A DNA stretch of 64,000 nucleotides from Amoebophrya sp. A120 (lineage: Eukaryota > Sar > Dinophyceae > Syndiniales > Amoebophryaceae), in NCBI GenBank assembly GCA_905178155.1, contig CAJINV010000019.1, positions 1,224,913 to 1,288,912 of the forward strand, written 5' to 3'. Numbering within the stretch: position 1 is the first letter of the stretch; each line of letters begins with the position of its first letter. Both the position numbers and the translations under genes were made by a program. The notes beneath the pieces were generated by a model. The model saw only the letters and a program-made list of their open reading frames with translations, did no database searches and was not told where the DNA came from. Positions 1-11,081 of the stretch are shown here, piece after piece.

Positions 1-38
1 CATCACAAGTTCCCAGTGCAAATAATTTGCACTTGATA
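1..38. mobile_element. Introner-like element, 3' end only (cut by window edge)
   Basis: The first bases carry GCATCACAAG-like internal sequence, then TTTGCACTTGATA, resembling the 3' end of a family A element (TTTGCATTTGATA). The GATA end is at 35-38, followed by a presumed 5-bp target copy and coding sequence. The 5' end lies outside the window, so the target duplication cannot be checked. Confidence 0.4.
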
Positions 39-43
39 GCAGC

Positions 44-2981
44 CGAGCGTGCACGAAACCATGTGGGAAAAGCAGGTTGAGTATCGTAAGGAAAAAATCC
101 TCCCTCCCCATTCAAAAAGGGCATACTTCTGAAAAGTTGTGATGCTGATTTGTGACCACAAATCGTCTCTGTATTGCAAGAAAGGAAACCCAGAGACTCT
201 GCCGCATTTTGCAGGCGGTTTGTGATGCTGCTAGACCTACAGGGGGGATCTCTGTCATGCCAAGTGCCTACGTCAGAACATCCCCGCCCAGGCTTTGCAT
301 CTGCCTGCGTTTCTCTACTGCAAGACACAGCTGATTTGTGTACACAGATCCCGCATCACAGATTTCGACTTCGATATGGCGAGGGGGGATTTTTCATTTT
401 GATATTGAGTATCGCAACGCGTCAAAGAGCTCGGGGGTGGGATCCGGAAACGAGAATGGTTGTTCATCATCTTCCGCGTCGTCCTCTTCGGCCAGGAGGG
501 GAGGTGGAGGTGCAACGGGAACAAATCAAAGAAATGCAAGTCAGAAAAACATCAACGCGGCTTTTTTGTACAACAACAATAGTCGGGGCAATTCGAAAAA
601 CAGCGGTCCTCTCGGCATGATCCCGTCCAAAACCAGCTCCGCTGGCACAGCGCGCACGACGTACAGCAGGTCTCACAGCAGCGTGGTTCTCGCGCCGTCA
701 TTCTCCCCCAACGCGGGGCGGACCAAGGACGTCGCGGTGGAGCGGGAGATCGGGAGTCTGTTTCATCCAGCGCCGAGGGCTCCATCAGCGGAGCAGGAGG
801 AGCAGGGTCTCGTCGTCGCTCCAGCTAATAAACTGGCACGACCTGCTTTGAAGACAGCAGAAGGCAAAAATAAGACCACGGCCGAAGTAGCGGCGTCCGC
901 GGGTCGTGTCCCTCCAGAACGGAAGACTCTTCCGCAGAGAAAAGCGAAGCAACAGGCGAAGTTGAAACAGGAAACTTTGTTGCCGCCGGAAGATGAGGAA
1001 GAAGATTCAGATTCAGATTTCGACGCAGAAGAACCAGCGGAGCGAGACGACTCTGAAGACAGTAGCAGCGAGGGGAATGAGGAAAATAGCAGTAGCGAAG
1101 AAGATGACAGCAGCAGTAACAACAGCCAAAGCAGCGAGAAGGAGGAGGTCGGGGAAAGACGGCCGCAAGGAGAAGGAGCAGGAAGTAGTAGTAGACAAAT
1201 AATAAAACAAGAGCCAAAAAATCCAGTGCTTGTCCCAGAGCAGGCCGGGCTGACGGAAGGGCAAAAGTTAAAACTTCCGATCGGCAGTGCGGTTAGTAGC
1301 AAGAATAATGAGCCGAACACGAAGAAAACCGGGTCCTCTCGTGGTCCACCAGATATGAAGAATCTACTCTTAGGTCCCCGGGTACCGATAGAACCCGGGC
1401 GCACGATGTCCATTGCAACGCTGCTGCGGGCGAAAACCTTTTTCAGGAAAAGGAAGAGCACTGGAAGTAGTGTCTTGTCGAGCCGAAGGCGGAGGGAAAC
1501 GAATGAGAAAGGGAACAATTGTAAAGAGGGATCAAATATTAAACAAGCGCGTGATGAAGTACAAGATGACATCAAGGCGAGGACCACCGACAAACCAGAA
1601 GCAAAGATGATGACATCCTCAAACGCAAAACCGGCCACAGCATCGCGAAACCAACCGACGACCAGTCGGAGTCTTGAACAAAACCCAGCGGGCGGGGGTA
1701 AGAAATCTTCCACGTCTTTGCTGCTACTGCAACCCCCAGGAACTTCTACTGTTGTAGCTGGTGGCGGTCCAAATGCAAATGCTACCGGTAAGAGTCAGAC
1801 TTCATCATCCCTCCCCACCATCCATTATGAGCTGCGTTGGCCGAAACTTTTGGGAATCGAGGACCAGTTTCTGGATGACACGGCGATACCACACGCGGAA
1901 GTTATAAACACGATGACGAGTGACGAGCAAATTTCTTCAGCTTCATCCGGGATGGAAAACAACAACAGTAGTAGTTTTGGTAATTTGAATTTCGTTTTCG
2001 GACCAAGAAATTTCTTCCAGCCAGGAACAGTGGGTACAGGTGCGAATTATAATCCAAGCGGCAGCACCAGCAGCAGCAGAGCTTTTCCCCCCTTCGCAGA
2101 TCCGTTCGTAAACCCATTTGGAGGTGGACAGCAACGTAAAAACCAGCAGCCTAATTATGATAAACACCAATGCGACTCGTTTGTGTTCTTCGCAACGAAT
2201 AACTCCAGCGACAACAAAAATTTGAACGCACCAGCATCAACGTCTTCCTGGATAAACGCAGACCATCAAACCCCGCGAGCAAACATGATGACAAATAACC
2301 AGGATCCTCCAGATGCGAACGCGTCCTCGCGTCTCGTTATCGAACAGGACCGGAACAAGAACTTTATTATTACCCAGGGCGAATACCGAAACCAAATCGT
2401 CTCCGATCCGACCATATGGATCGCAAATATGTCTGGGTCTGGAAGAATGCAAGTTTGTCATGCTTGTCTGGCATGACTCGAGAATCTGTGTTGCATAGGC
2501 ACGAAAAGGCGCTGTTACCTGTCACGCAAAAACGCAATTTGCCATGCGGAATACGTAACACACGGCGGCCAAAAAAATTGTCATGCGTCGCTGCGTATTC
2601 AAGTGCGTCTATCATTTCTTTTTAGCATGATAGAAAGTTTCCAGACCCAGACATATTTGCATTTCATAGACCACCAAGCGCCAGCTCTACGTGTGGGGCG
2701 AGTTCCTCTCTCTGTTCTACCAAGCCGACCCCGTGCTAGTCTCCACGGTGTTGCACAAGCATTCTTTCCCCTACTTGCCGGAACAAACCCGAAAGGACGC
2801 CTGCTGGGCGCGGCGCAAGTGGCTGCTGTTCCTGGCGGAGGCCAGTGAGTGGCCGGGCTTCAAGAAGAACGTCACCTCGAATGCGTGCGTCTATCTGAAG
2901 GAACGACAGAACAGTTTACTGGATGTTTTGATCCGGAAAATGCCCGAAGAAATACTCACACAAGTGGTGCGGTTTTTATGA
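44..2981 (+). CDS. Ser/Glu-rich protein of unknown function, 3' part of gene
   Basis: I do not recognise a family. Modelled exons are 44-81, 410-2414 and 2674-2981, separated by two introner elements. From the in-frame ATG at 61 the spliced length is 2334 nt (777 aa plus stop), but the upstream element remnant suggests the gene starts outside the window. Most of the protein is low-complexity and probably disordered: Ser/Gly/Asn-rich, with a strongly acidic Ser/Glu/Asp stretch around codons 200-270 and basic patches after it. The last ~100 residues, mostly in the final exon, differ: they are Trp/Leu-rich with ordered helical character (LYVWGEFLSLFYQADP, RRKWLLFLAEASEWPGF) and are the likely folded domain. 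Both element junctions are in frame once one copy of the flanking repeat (TTGAG; GACCA) is kept. A scaffold or regulatory protein is possible but only a guess. Confidence 0.7.
82..404. mobile_element. Introner element B-1 (family B, 323 bp)
   Basis: Starts TATCGTAAGG plus a C-rich tract and ends with a G-rich tract, ATTTTTCATTTTGATA. The 5-bp repeat TTGAG flanks both ends (77-81 and 405-409). Removal joins ...KQVE to YRNASK in frame. Confidence 0.9.
2415..2668. mobile_element. Introner element A-1 (family A, 254 bp)
   Basis: Inverted ends carry GTCTGGGTCTGGAA and TTTCCAGACCCAGAC, bounded by TATG/CATA. Target repeat GACCA is at 2410-2414 and 2669-2673. Removal joins ...SDPT to TKRQLYV in frame and bypasses the apparent stop at 2474-2476. 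Confidence 0.93.
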
Positions 2982-3657
2982 GATGCCGAGTCATTTTGCT
3001 AGTGCGGCCGGTCTTCTTGCGAATGATATAATCACAATAGAAAATGCAGTGAAGCAATAGAGAATTTATTCTTGAAGTGTTTTTTTGCTATGCTACAAGG
3101 TACCCCTGTCTACCTAAAACGAACGTGTATTCTTCTGTTCGGCGACGCGTTTTGTGCTTGATATAATGAAGACGTGAGTTTATTATGTGCAACATACTGA
3201 CGACAAGAAGCAAAAATGTACTTCACATCTACGATCATTGTCACGCTGCAGGAACAGCGCGAGCGGTTTTGGCATCGGCGTCTTCTAGTGGGTGCGAATT
3301 GTTCTGTTCGAGAATTGTGGCTTTTGAGTAACAGACAACTGCGTTGCCCGGCCGGTTTCGAGCGAATATGCTTCTTCAGAGAAATAATGTGCAGCTGGGG
3401 TAATAAACATGACTGAGAGATGAAAGACGGGGCTCTTGGTTCCAGCAGCCGGCGCCCGGAGAGGAAAACGCGGGAGAGAAAATGCGCACCATGTCAAAGA
3501 CTGGAAGACACTGTAAATATGCTACATTCAGTTCACTTCGAATAGTACGTGGAGATTAGCGCGCTCTCAATTTGTAGAATAGTGCCCACAGAAGAAATTG
3601 ATCGCATCAAACAATATTAAAAGCACAAAGCACGCACACGAAAACCTACAACTCATC

Positions 3658-5776
3658 ATGCCTCCCGCCGGCGAATCAGAATGGATGGGACACGGGCAGC
3701 CCCAGGTGGAGCTGCGGCGGTCCTACATCAAATTGCCCCGCGGCCGGGTTCACGCGGTGCCGAATAACAACTTGCACTACGACCCGAGCACCGGGGAGCC
3801 GCAGGTCGGCATCGCGTTTGTCCGCGGGAAGGATTCCCATTTGGTGGGTGCGGGCACGGTGCCCTTTCTGCGCACGGAGGAAACTACCCGGCCCGGAGCG
3901 AACCAGACGCTCGGGCCCAGCGGTCGATTTGTCGGCTCAAAATTGTACCAGAACGAATGGGTGTTTACCCCGGGGGAGGAGCAGGTCTTTTGCAGCGACG
4001 TGCTGGAAAAGGCAGGGTACGACGAACACGGACACGCCATCTATTACGACCGACCGCGGCGGGAACTGAAGGCGAAGCTTGCCGCCGACCGGATCGAAGA
4101 CGGAAGGAGGGAGCTGCTGGCGAGTATGGGTTTGGGACTTGGTCTGGCTGGGTCACGACGTTTGATAGAGTAAGACGTGTGTTGGATAGGTAAGCATGAC
4201 AGGTGCATTTTGTGATGCTGATTTGCAATGAGAACTTGCAGTCAGCTGCAGTAGAGAGCAGGGCCTGGTTCACGATTTTCCCGTGCATAGCAGGAGAACA
4301 AGCGGAGCACCAAGCGGTGGAGAATGCGGCAATTCTATCGCAAGAAAAAAGTGTTACAGTTACACATTGTGTTGCAAGACCGGCAACACAGACAACCTCT
4401 CTCATGCAGGAAATGCTTGGGAGCCTCGTTTCCTTCCTGTTTTCCCTTATGATCTTCGCATTACAAGTTTTCTCTGCCAGACAGAGAAAATTTGTGATGC
4501 AGAAACTCCAACAAATGTGTAACTGTAACACTTTTTTCTCGTGATAAATTCAGAAGCCGTATTTATTTTCGATATTAAGTAACCTCCAACCTGGTGCTCG
4601 TGTCTCTTTCTTTTTGCGATTGCTTGCTGAGAAAACGAAAAGTTGCTCCGTCACACGGCATAAAATCGGCATGACACAATGAAACACTACTCCACAGGCA
4701 CTACTACGATAGCTACAGTGGTTACGCAGCTTGAAAACCAGCAGCTCGAAGAGCGGTCTTTCTTCTTGGCGGATGGCACACCAGGCATGAAACAAAATCT
4801 TCTCTCTTTTTGTTTTGATGTATGCAAGTGTTGCATGAACTAGCAAGAATAGGACAAGCCTTCATCTTTGACGCAATTTATTCGTGCATCTTCGTTGCAA
4901 AAATCTCTTCCGGCGGCATGAAGAAAGCTGAGAAGTGTCGACGACGCCGCGCCGAAAAGAAAGCCGGTCTCTTTTCTCCACCATACTTCGGCCACACTAG
5001 TGCAGCGCAATGGGAAGTACGTCGCGGCAGCGGAGCAACCGATGGCCTGGGACTCCATCTTTGATGACCTGTTTGATTTCGATAACTTCAGAATCCGCTG
5101 GCCCTATGACGACCCAGACCGGAATAAGTTGCTGCACCAAGACGTTTACGACTGGTATTTGAATAAGTAGGTTGAGTTTATTTCTTCGTTCTGAACAAGA
5201 TCTGCAAGCCGTGAGTTCAGCATGAGAAGCTATGGTTCTGTCGCTGCTGTTCTGCATGAGAAGTGTTGGAGCGCTGCGGTGTCAACATGGCTTTATCTCA
5301 CCTGTTCAGCATTACAGAATCAACAGCAATCCATTCGAAAAATAAATCAGGTATGACCGCGCTAATCCATATCTGGAGCGCGACGAGGACGTGATGATTA
5401 CGGAAACTTTACGACAAAGAGAAAATCTGTACATGTAAAGTCATATATTAGCATTAGAAACTGCCTTTCTCATGCTAGATCATGCATGACAGACTTTTTC
5501 TTTTTCCCCCTCATACCCGGCATCCGCGTACGTGGAAGAGAAGCCGACGCTTGACCCGGGCGGTTTATGGAAATGAGAAAAGCCTTTTTTCTACGGCGAT
5601 CTTTTGTCATGCGGGTCTTGCATTATAGACTGAGTGTACTTGTCATGCTGATATCACTAGCCACAGCTTGGTGTAAAAACTTTGATGCAGCAAAAGATCA
5701 ATGCCTTTTCAATCTTTTTCCATACCCGTTTTTCGCTGCCCTGGATGACGTGCTGGAGTCTCTGAAGCCCTACTAA
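3658..5776 (+). CDS. Unknown 294-aa protein, seven exons
   Basis: I do not recognise this protein. Model: 3658-4129, 4294-4335, 4552-4578, 5001-5166, 5351-5434, 5519-5565, 5730-5776; summed length 885 nt, divisible by three. The ATG at 3658 starts MPPAGESEWMGHG after a non-coding leader. The N-terminal exon has Gly/Pro turns and charged segments, then an acidic, aromatic part (DSIFDDLFDFDNFRIRWPYDD) and an ending LDDVLESLKPY. No signal peptide or membrane helix is evident, so a soluble protein is likely. Introns are mixed: GT-AG at 4579-5000 and 5167-5350, introner elements at 4336-4546 and 5566-5724, and one (5435-5518) with a GTAAAG donor but a CATACCC 3' end. The first intron (4130-4293) has an unusual GTTTGG donor and is the weakest junction. 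Confidence 0.62.
4336..4546. mobile_element. Introner element C-1 (family C, 211 bp)
   Basis: Inverted ends carry GTGTTACAGTTACACA and GTGTAACTGTAACAC, bounded by TATC/GATA. Perfect target repeat AATTC. It is the same length as element C-2 and its internal sequence reads in the opposite orientation relative to the host gene. Removal gives ...VENAAIQKPYLF in frame. Confidence 0.88.
5566..5724. mobile_element. Decayed introner element O-1 (159 bp)
   Basis: Ends TATGGAAATGAGAAAAGCC and CTTTTTCCATA pair imperfectly; flanks CGGTT/CCCGT are diverged. Removal converts a premature stop into ...LDPGGFFAALDDVLESLKPY, and the whole gene then sums to a multiple of three. Confidence 0.65.
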
Positions 5777-6849
5777 GGAGTTACCGGAACAGAATTTGTC
5801 ATGCAAAATGGTGTTACGGAGCATAATTCTTACTTTTGATGGCACTAGTGCTAGCGACGTTTCAAAGAAGATGGCAGACAAAAGACACAGATTCCACCAC
5901 AACTTCGGATCGTTTAAGTCAAGAACTCGACCACTAGAAAATACTTTTACAACTGTACAAAGCAGGGTCCAACATCTTCTTTTCTCGAATCTGCACAGCA
6001 AATTAACAGGCTTGTTTCCCACAAACAGTCAATCTGGGAGCTTCGCGTTGTCACGATGCTTTGGTCGTCGTGATAAAGAAGGCACACATGATTCACGCGA
6101 ACCCTTCGTGTGGTCGTGAAGAGTTCATTTCCCAGGATACGGGGAGAATATTTGCATCTGTTAAGTACGCCTTTCAGACCTCCCGCATCTTGGTAGCGTG
6201 ATGGTTTAGTTGAGGACTAGTTCAGATACGATCTAGCGCTCAGAAAGACAGGATATTCGCCTCGTCTGCTTCTACCAGATGTATCCATAATATCCACCGT
6301 CCGCTGCGGTAATCACCACTACACCTGTAAGCATCAGGCGTTCTTGAGAGGAGCGGCGAAATTTTTTGCGAGGTAAAGCGAGGCGGTGCACCAGATTCTA
6401 AGTTCAGTTCGTGTAAGGTAGAAGTACAAGATGTCGTATGAACGCGCAAAAACAATATCTTGCAATACATAGGGGATGAACCCTTGTTGTGCATTGGACA
6501 GAGCATGCGATAATGGCATTTTTCATGTGACGCGATCATTTTTGCATCTGAATGGTTCTTGCAGCAGATCGTGCCTCTTTCGTCAGAAAATCTTGAAAAA
6601 ATTATCCCGTTTAATTGCAAGAGAACTTTTCAGCACTTCTGTCCATACCGCAGAATCGTCCTACCAGCACTACGGCGACCGGGCGTTTTATGGATAGAAA
6701 AAGCTGCAAGCACAGCGAGTTTGTCGTGCGGAACCTGCGTAACTGATCCGCGTTGTGATGCAGAAATAGGATGAACCATTCGCCTCATCGATGCACGGTA
6801 TGATTTGTTCGCATGACAAATCTGGCACAGCTGCTCTTTCTAGATCTCC
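5777..6849. other. Intergenic stretch, no gene recognised
   Basis: Short open frames only, none with convincing composition. Scattered TTGTCATGC and GCATGACAA words (for example near 5798 and 6810) match the internals of introner elements, so decayed copies or unrecognised 5' exons of the next gene may lie here. Confidence 0.4.
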
Positions 6850-9800
6850 ATACCCCAGCCCACAGGTCCTCCGGCCCCGGCGCTGCGATAGCGGGAACGA
6901 GCACGAACGAAGCATTTCGGATGCGGAAATCGATATCGCAGTCAGCAAAGACCATACAGAACAGGATACAATTATGGAAATGTGAAGCGAAGTTTTTTTT
7001 GAGGAAACTGACTTGTATTCCTTAGTAGCAGAGAAGTTGTCTTCACAGAGAGACAACAACTTCTAGTTGCAGGTTTATGCACCCACGAAATATAGTACTG
7101 CTATTTGTCAGAGTACTTGATCAAACTTCACGTTTTTTTCTCTCCATATTCGTACTTCAAGGTAAGTCAAAATCCAAGAGTCAAATTTGCTGGTCCCACA
7201 GTTTTGAATTTGATGTCGCGATTCACTGTGTTGCATTCACATAATCCTGCTCGCATGACCACAGATGTGGTGCTGGTGTGGTCACCAGCTGTGTATTACT
7301 TCAAAAAATGCAACGTACTATCACACTGAATAAAACAGCGAGAAGAAGACAAGATCTGGAAGGGGCTGGAGGAAGTGAGACGGCAAGCGGCAATATCAAA
7401 AGGAAAAATCCCCCCTCCCCATATCGAAAACGAAATTTGTGATGCTGTATTTGAGTACACAAATCGACTTGTAATGCTAGAAGGCCAAGAGACGCAGCTC
7501 TGGCCTTGTTTGCAGGCAATTTGTCATGCTGTTTCCCACTTCCAGCTGCTCCCTGTCATGCTGAAGATGCAAGGCTTTCCCACGCCAACCAGCACTACAG
7601 TCCGCATCTTTTCCATTCTAGCATGACAAAGCTGATTTGTGACTACATATCTGCATCACAAATTTCTAGTTTGAGTATGGGGTGGGGGGATTTTTCACTT
7701 TGATAGGCAAAGATAGAAGATGGTCGAGGGCGGATGCTGGAAAAGAAGCTCGCGGATAAAACGGTACAAAGTAGTTGCTTTGTCATGCAGAAGACGCATG
7801 GCAAATTTATTTGACATGCGTACTTACGACCACACTGGTAGAAGTGCGTGCTGTAGAGCCTAACTGGTCTAAGAGTGACATAGAAACTAAATGTCAAAAA
7901 ATCCACCAGCTCACCCAGCGGCGCGCGCAGGACTATTACGAGCGTAAGATGCAAGTTACTTCTATGCGGGCTTATGGAAAATGAAATCTGTCGTTTCTGC
8001 AAATGCGGTAATTCGGTTCTTGCAAATGACACACAGAGACTTCCCTTGAACAAAGTTGTGCATCAAGTGTTTTATCATGCTGGCCCTCGAGTTCTTGTAG
8101 AAGGAGGAAGTTAGAAGTAGTAACAAAATTATACCTGCGAAGACCGTCACATCACCCATTTCCCTCCCATACCCCAAACCTGGAGCACGGCAAAGCCAAC
8201 ACGCGGGCAGAGCTCAACTCGCTCCGCGCAAGTCAGGGCCGGATGCGGAAGCAAGAAGCCCAAGATATCAAATGCAAAAATGTCTGGGTCTGGAAGAGTC
8301 ATGCTGTTTTTACATGACACAGAAGGTCTGGCATGGACGCTCCAGCATCACAGGTGTTGAGAAGCTTCCGCGGTGCCGAATCCGCATGACAAATCCCCTA
8401 TTTTGGTGACAGAAAGCGGGCAGCTTTTGCTGCCTATGCATGGGAGATTTTTCTGTGTTCTGAAATGCGCATCACAAGTTTGTATTGTTGCAGACCCAGA
8501 CATATTTGCAATCCATACAAGACGCCTACCGACAAAAACAGGCGGCGGACCAGGCGAGAAAATTGGCCAACGCCGAGCGGGTGCTCGCGCAGCAGCGAGA
8601 GCAGCTGGAGGCAAAACTGCGGATCAATCAAGAGCGGGTACAGTAGAAGAAGGAAGTCTTTGATGATGATACATAGTGCCATCAAAGTTGTTTTGCATGG
8701 CAGATTTCGATTTCCATTCCTCGAAAACAAAGAGAATTCATCGTAGTGTAGTTGTACAACCACTGCGCATGACAGAAGCAACTACTCATGCAAGCGCTAC
8801 ATCAGAAGCAGCTCGTTCGAAAAACGACGAAAATATAAACAGGCGGACAGAATATCGCGGGTAAAACAAGACCAAGAGGCCGCGAGGAGAAAGCAGGAAA
8901 CGGAGTGTGAAATGATGCATACGAAAGTTGAACAAATGCTCGTCGATCGACTTTTTTTCTGCTTTCAGTTTTGTTGGATCTTGCACATTGGTTCGTTCGT
9001 ATATCTGTTACGCGCGGCGATGTGTATCTATGTGGTACGTTTCGACTTTCGAGTAGATCGGAAGATCGCATGACAAACTGAAGGAAAAGTCAGACATCGA
9101 GGGCGTTGTTGCACTTGCATATCCCACGCCCAAATACCGCAACTGGAGGAGGAGGAGATGCGCTGCCTGCAGAGATTGCAGAACAGCAGTAGAAATCATA
9201 TACATCAATTCACGATTTCGATTTGATACTGTTCGTCTCATTCTCGCATGACAGATTTCAACTTGTATGCTTCGACGCAATGAAAATCCTTTCTCTATAA
9301 TTCAACAGGAATCGTCACCCAATCCGTGCTTTCGGAGCTGGAGGGCAGCCTTGGCGCGCGCAACCCCGTGACCAATCTGCTGCGCGCGAAGGCGTTACGG
9401 ACCCAATCTGTGTTGGACGAGTCGCAGTTCGATTTAAACGCAGTGGCGGAGGAGGAAGAACATGAACACCACATCGAACAATCCGAGGCTGTTCCCCAGG
9501 AACAAGAGGTCGAAGGACAGCACTACCACTATCGTAAGCAAAAATCCCCCCTCCCCATATCGAAAGTGCAGCCAAAGAAAATTTGCAATGCTGATGTGTG
9601 ACCACGAATCGTCTCTGTCTTGCGAGAAGGCAACCCCACAGGCTACGCCGGATCATGCAGGCGGTTGGTGATGCTGCTCGGCTTACAGCATGGACATTCG
9701 TCACGCTCGGCGCGTACGTCAAAACTTCTCAGCTCAGGGCTTCCACACGCCTGCAGTCCGCTCCTGCGAGACAAATCCGATCTGTGTACGGAAGTCCAGC

Positions 9801-9940
9801 GTCAGAAACTTTGTTTCGATATGGGGACGGAGATTTTTGCTTTTGATAACCACATAGATAGCGACCAACTTCCTGCTGCGGCGATCCCAGGCGCCGCGGC
9901 CGCAGCCATGCCGCACCAGTTTCGGCCGGATCCGCGATAG
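6850..9940 (+). CDS. Coiled-coil protein of unknown function (5' end uncertain)
   Basis: Exons with good support: 7339-7393, 7711-7763, 7874-7943, 8177-8265, 8523-8637, one beginning 8843, one ending 9188, 9309-9529 and 9854-9940 (stop). A possible earlier exon lies near 6850-6980. Spliced segments are rich in Glu/Gln/Lys/Arg/Ala with heptad-like Leu spacing (KIWKGLEEVRRQAA, ARKLANAERVLAQQREQLEA, LEEEEMRCLQRLQ), so a long alpha-helical coiled coil is expected; the C-terminal exon is Ala-rich. Three introner elements (7394, 8266, 9530) interrupt coding sequence with perfect target repeats. GT-AG introns include 8638-8842 (GTACAG donor) and 9189-9308, where phase agrees on both sides. The start codon and the 7944-8176 junction are not settled. 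Cytoskeletal or centriolar roles are common for such proteins but are not shown here. Confidence 0.5.
7394..7705. mobile_element. Introner element B-2 (family B, 312 bp)
   Basis: C-rich 5' end and G-rich 3' end typical of family B, bounded by TATC/GATA. Perfect target repeat GGCAA. Removal joins RRQAA to KIEDGRGRMLEKK in frame. Confidence 0.92.
8266..8517. mobile_element. Introner element A-2 (family A, 252 bp)
   Basis: Family A inverted ends (GTCTGGGTCTGGAA / CAGACCCAGACATA). Perfect target repeat CAAGA. Removal joins ...KQEAQ to DAYRQKQAA in frame. Internal sequence is inverted relative to element A-13. Confidence 0.92.
9530..9848. mobile_element. Introner element B-3 (family B, 319 bp)
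   Basis: TATCGTAAGCAAAAATCC at the 5' end and a G-rich 3' end finishing TTTGATA. Perfect target repeat ACCAC. Removal joins EGQHYH to IDSDQLPAA in frame. Confidence 0.92.
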
Positions 9941-11081
9941 TGCTGGTCGGCGGAATTTTCTAGCTCCGACGTCGTCGGGAGGAAAAAATTGGTTGCCGGG
10001 TGTGTGATTCTGATTTTCCTGCGCAGCATAATGCTTCTCCTCGAATTATGGAGAGCCAGTTTGCACGATGATGATCACGAAAAGCTGCAAAATAATTATA
10101 CGCACTTCCTGCTTCTATCAGAGAGAGTGACGTGTGTCACGATTTTTGCGATTGAGAGGACTCTTGAATTCGAATTGACAAAAAAACTTTTTGTAGAATT
10201 CTCGGCTTCTTGAGCGGCCTTTATTTGGAGTTTGCGGTGTTCGCGCATCGTTTCATTAGGGATAGACGAAGCATAGAGACGAGTTCTGCGAGGAAGAGTC
10301 CTTGGCGTGCGAGAAAGAGAAAGAATCAGTACACGACGAGGGGCGATGAAAAGGTTTCACTGTTGTATCCGCAGCTTTATTATCGCGTCGTGCGTTTTTT
10401 CGAGAATGGAAGGCTACCGTGTTAGTAGACGACTAGTTGTACATTTTAGATTCATCTATTCGTTGCGAGTGGTTGCAGCTGGTTTAAAGAGGCTGGAGAA
10501 CGTGTGGATTCGCTCGTTCGCGTAGTTCTTTCTGCCTAGGTTTTCAAGTACCAGCGTCGTCGTGCGTACGTAAAGATGGAACTACGAACAATGCAGCGCC
10601 CTCTCTCATGCGTTCCTATATATTGATGCATTCGCATCCAATTCCTGACAAACGAACTGAATTCAACGTGTAGCAAAGCCTAAATAGAAAAGGACCTTGT
10701 ACTTCTTTTGTCTTTATCGTTGGGCGATAGTTCGTATTAACATCCTAAACCTTCTCTCGTTGTCACGACGTGGCTTGTTCTTCAGCCTACGAATTCATGT
10801 TAACAAGTATCCGATCTGTATATGCGAAAGTAGAAAACAAGTAAAAGTGTTTTTTCATTGGGCGAGAACTAAGTACTACCACGATAAAAATCGTTCCTGA
10901 AGCTCGCAAAAATAAAGACAAAAACCATGAAATCTGATTCGTCTTCCGCCTCCAGGAGGCGCTGAGCAGCGGCTGGACTGTCGCATCAGCAGCTGGTAGA
11001 ATTGGAAAGAATACAGCAACCGGTGGAAGACTTCTTCTACGGATGCTAAACCTGCCGCCGCACAAATAGTAAAACGGCAAG
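9941..11081. other. Intergenic stretch, no gene recognised
   Basis: AT-richer sequence with only short open frames and no recognised repeat or RNA gene. It lies between the stop of the coiled-coil gene and the first supported exon of the next gene, whose promoter and any 5' exons are probably here. Confidence 0.4.

Noticed and set aside
338-409. Apparent N-terminus MYTDPASQ of the first gene
   Set aside because: It lies inside element B-1. The frame is open across the 3' end of the element by chance, and the real exon resumes at 410.
763-1713. Long open frame on the - strand (316 codons)
   Set aside because: It is antisense to the Ser/Glu-rich coding sequence; its Leu/Ser-rich composition is what that repetitive sequence yields when read backwards, and the + strand frame continues through verified element junctions.
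4125-4293. A further introner element at the first intron of the 294-aa gene
   Set aside because: TATG and CATA are suitably placed and removal would be in frame, but the ends do not pair and the flanks match at only 3 of 5, so it is left as an intron of uncertain type.
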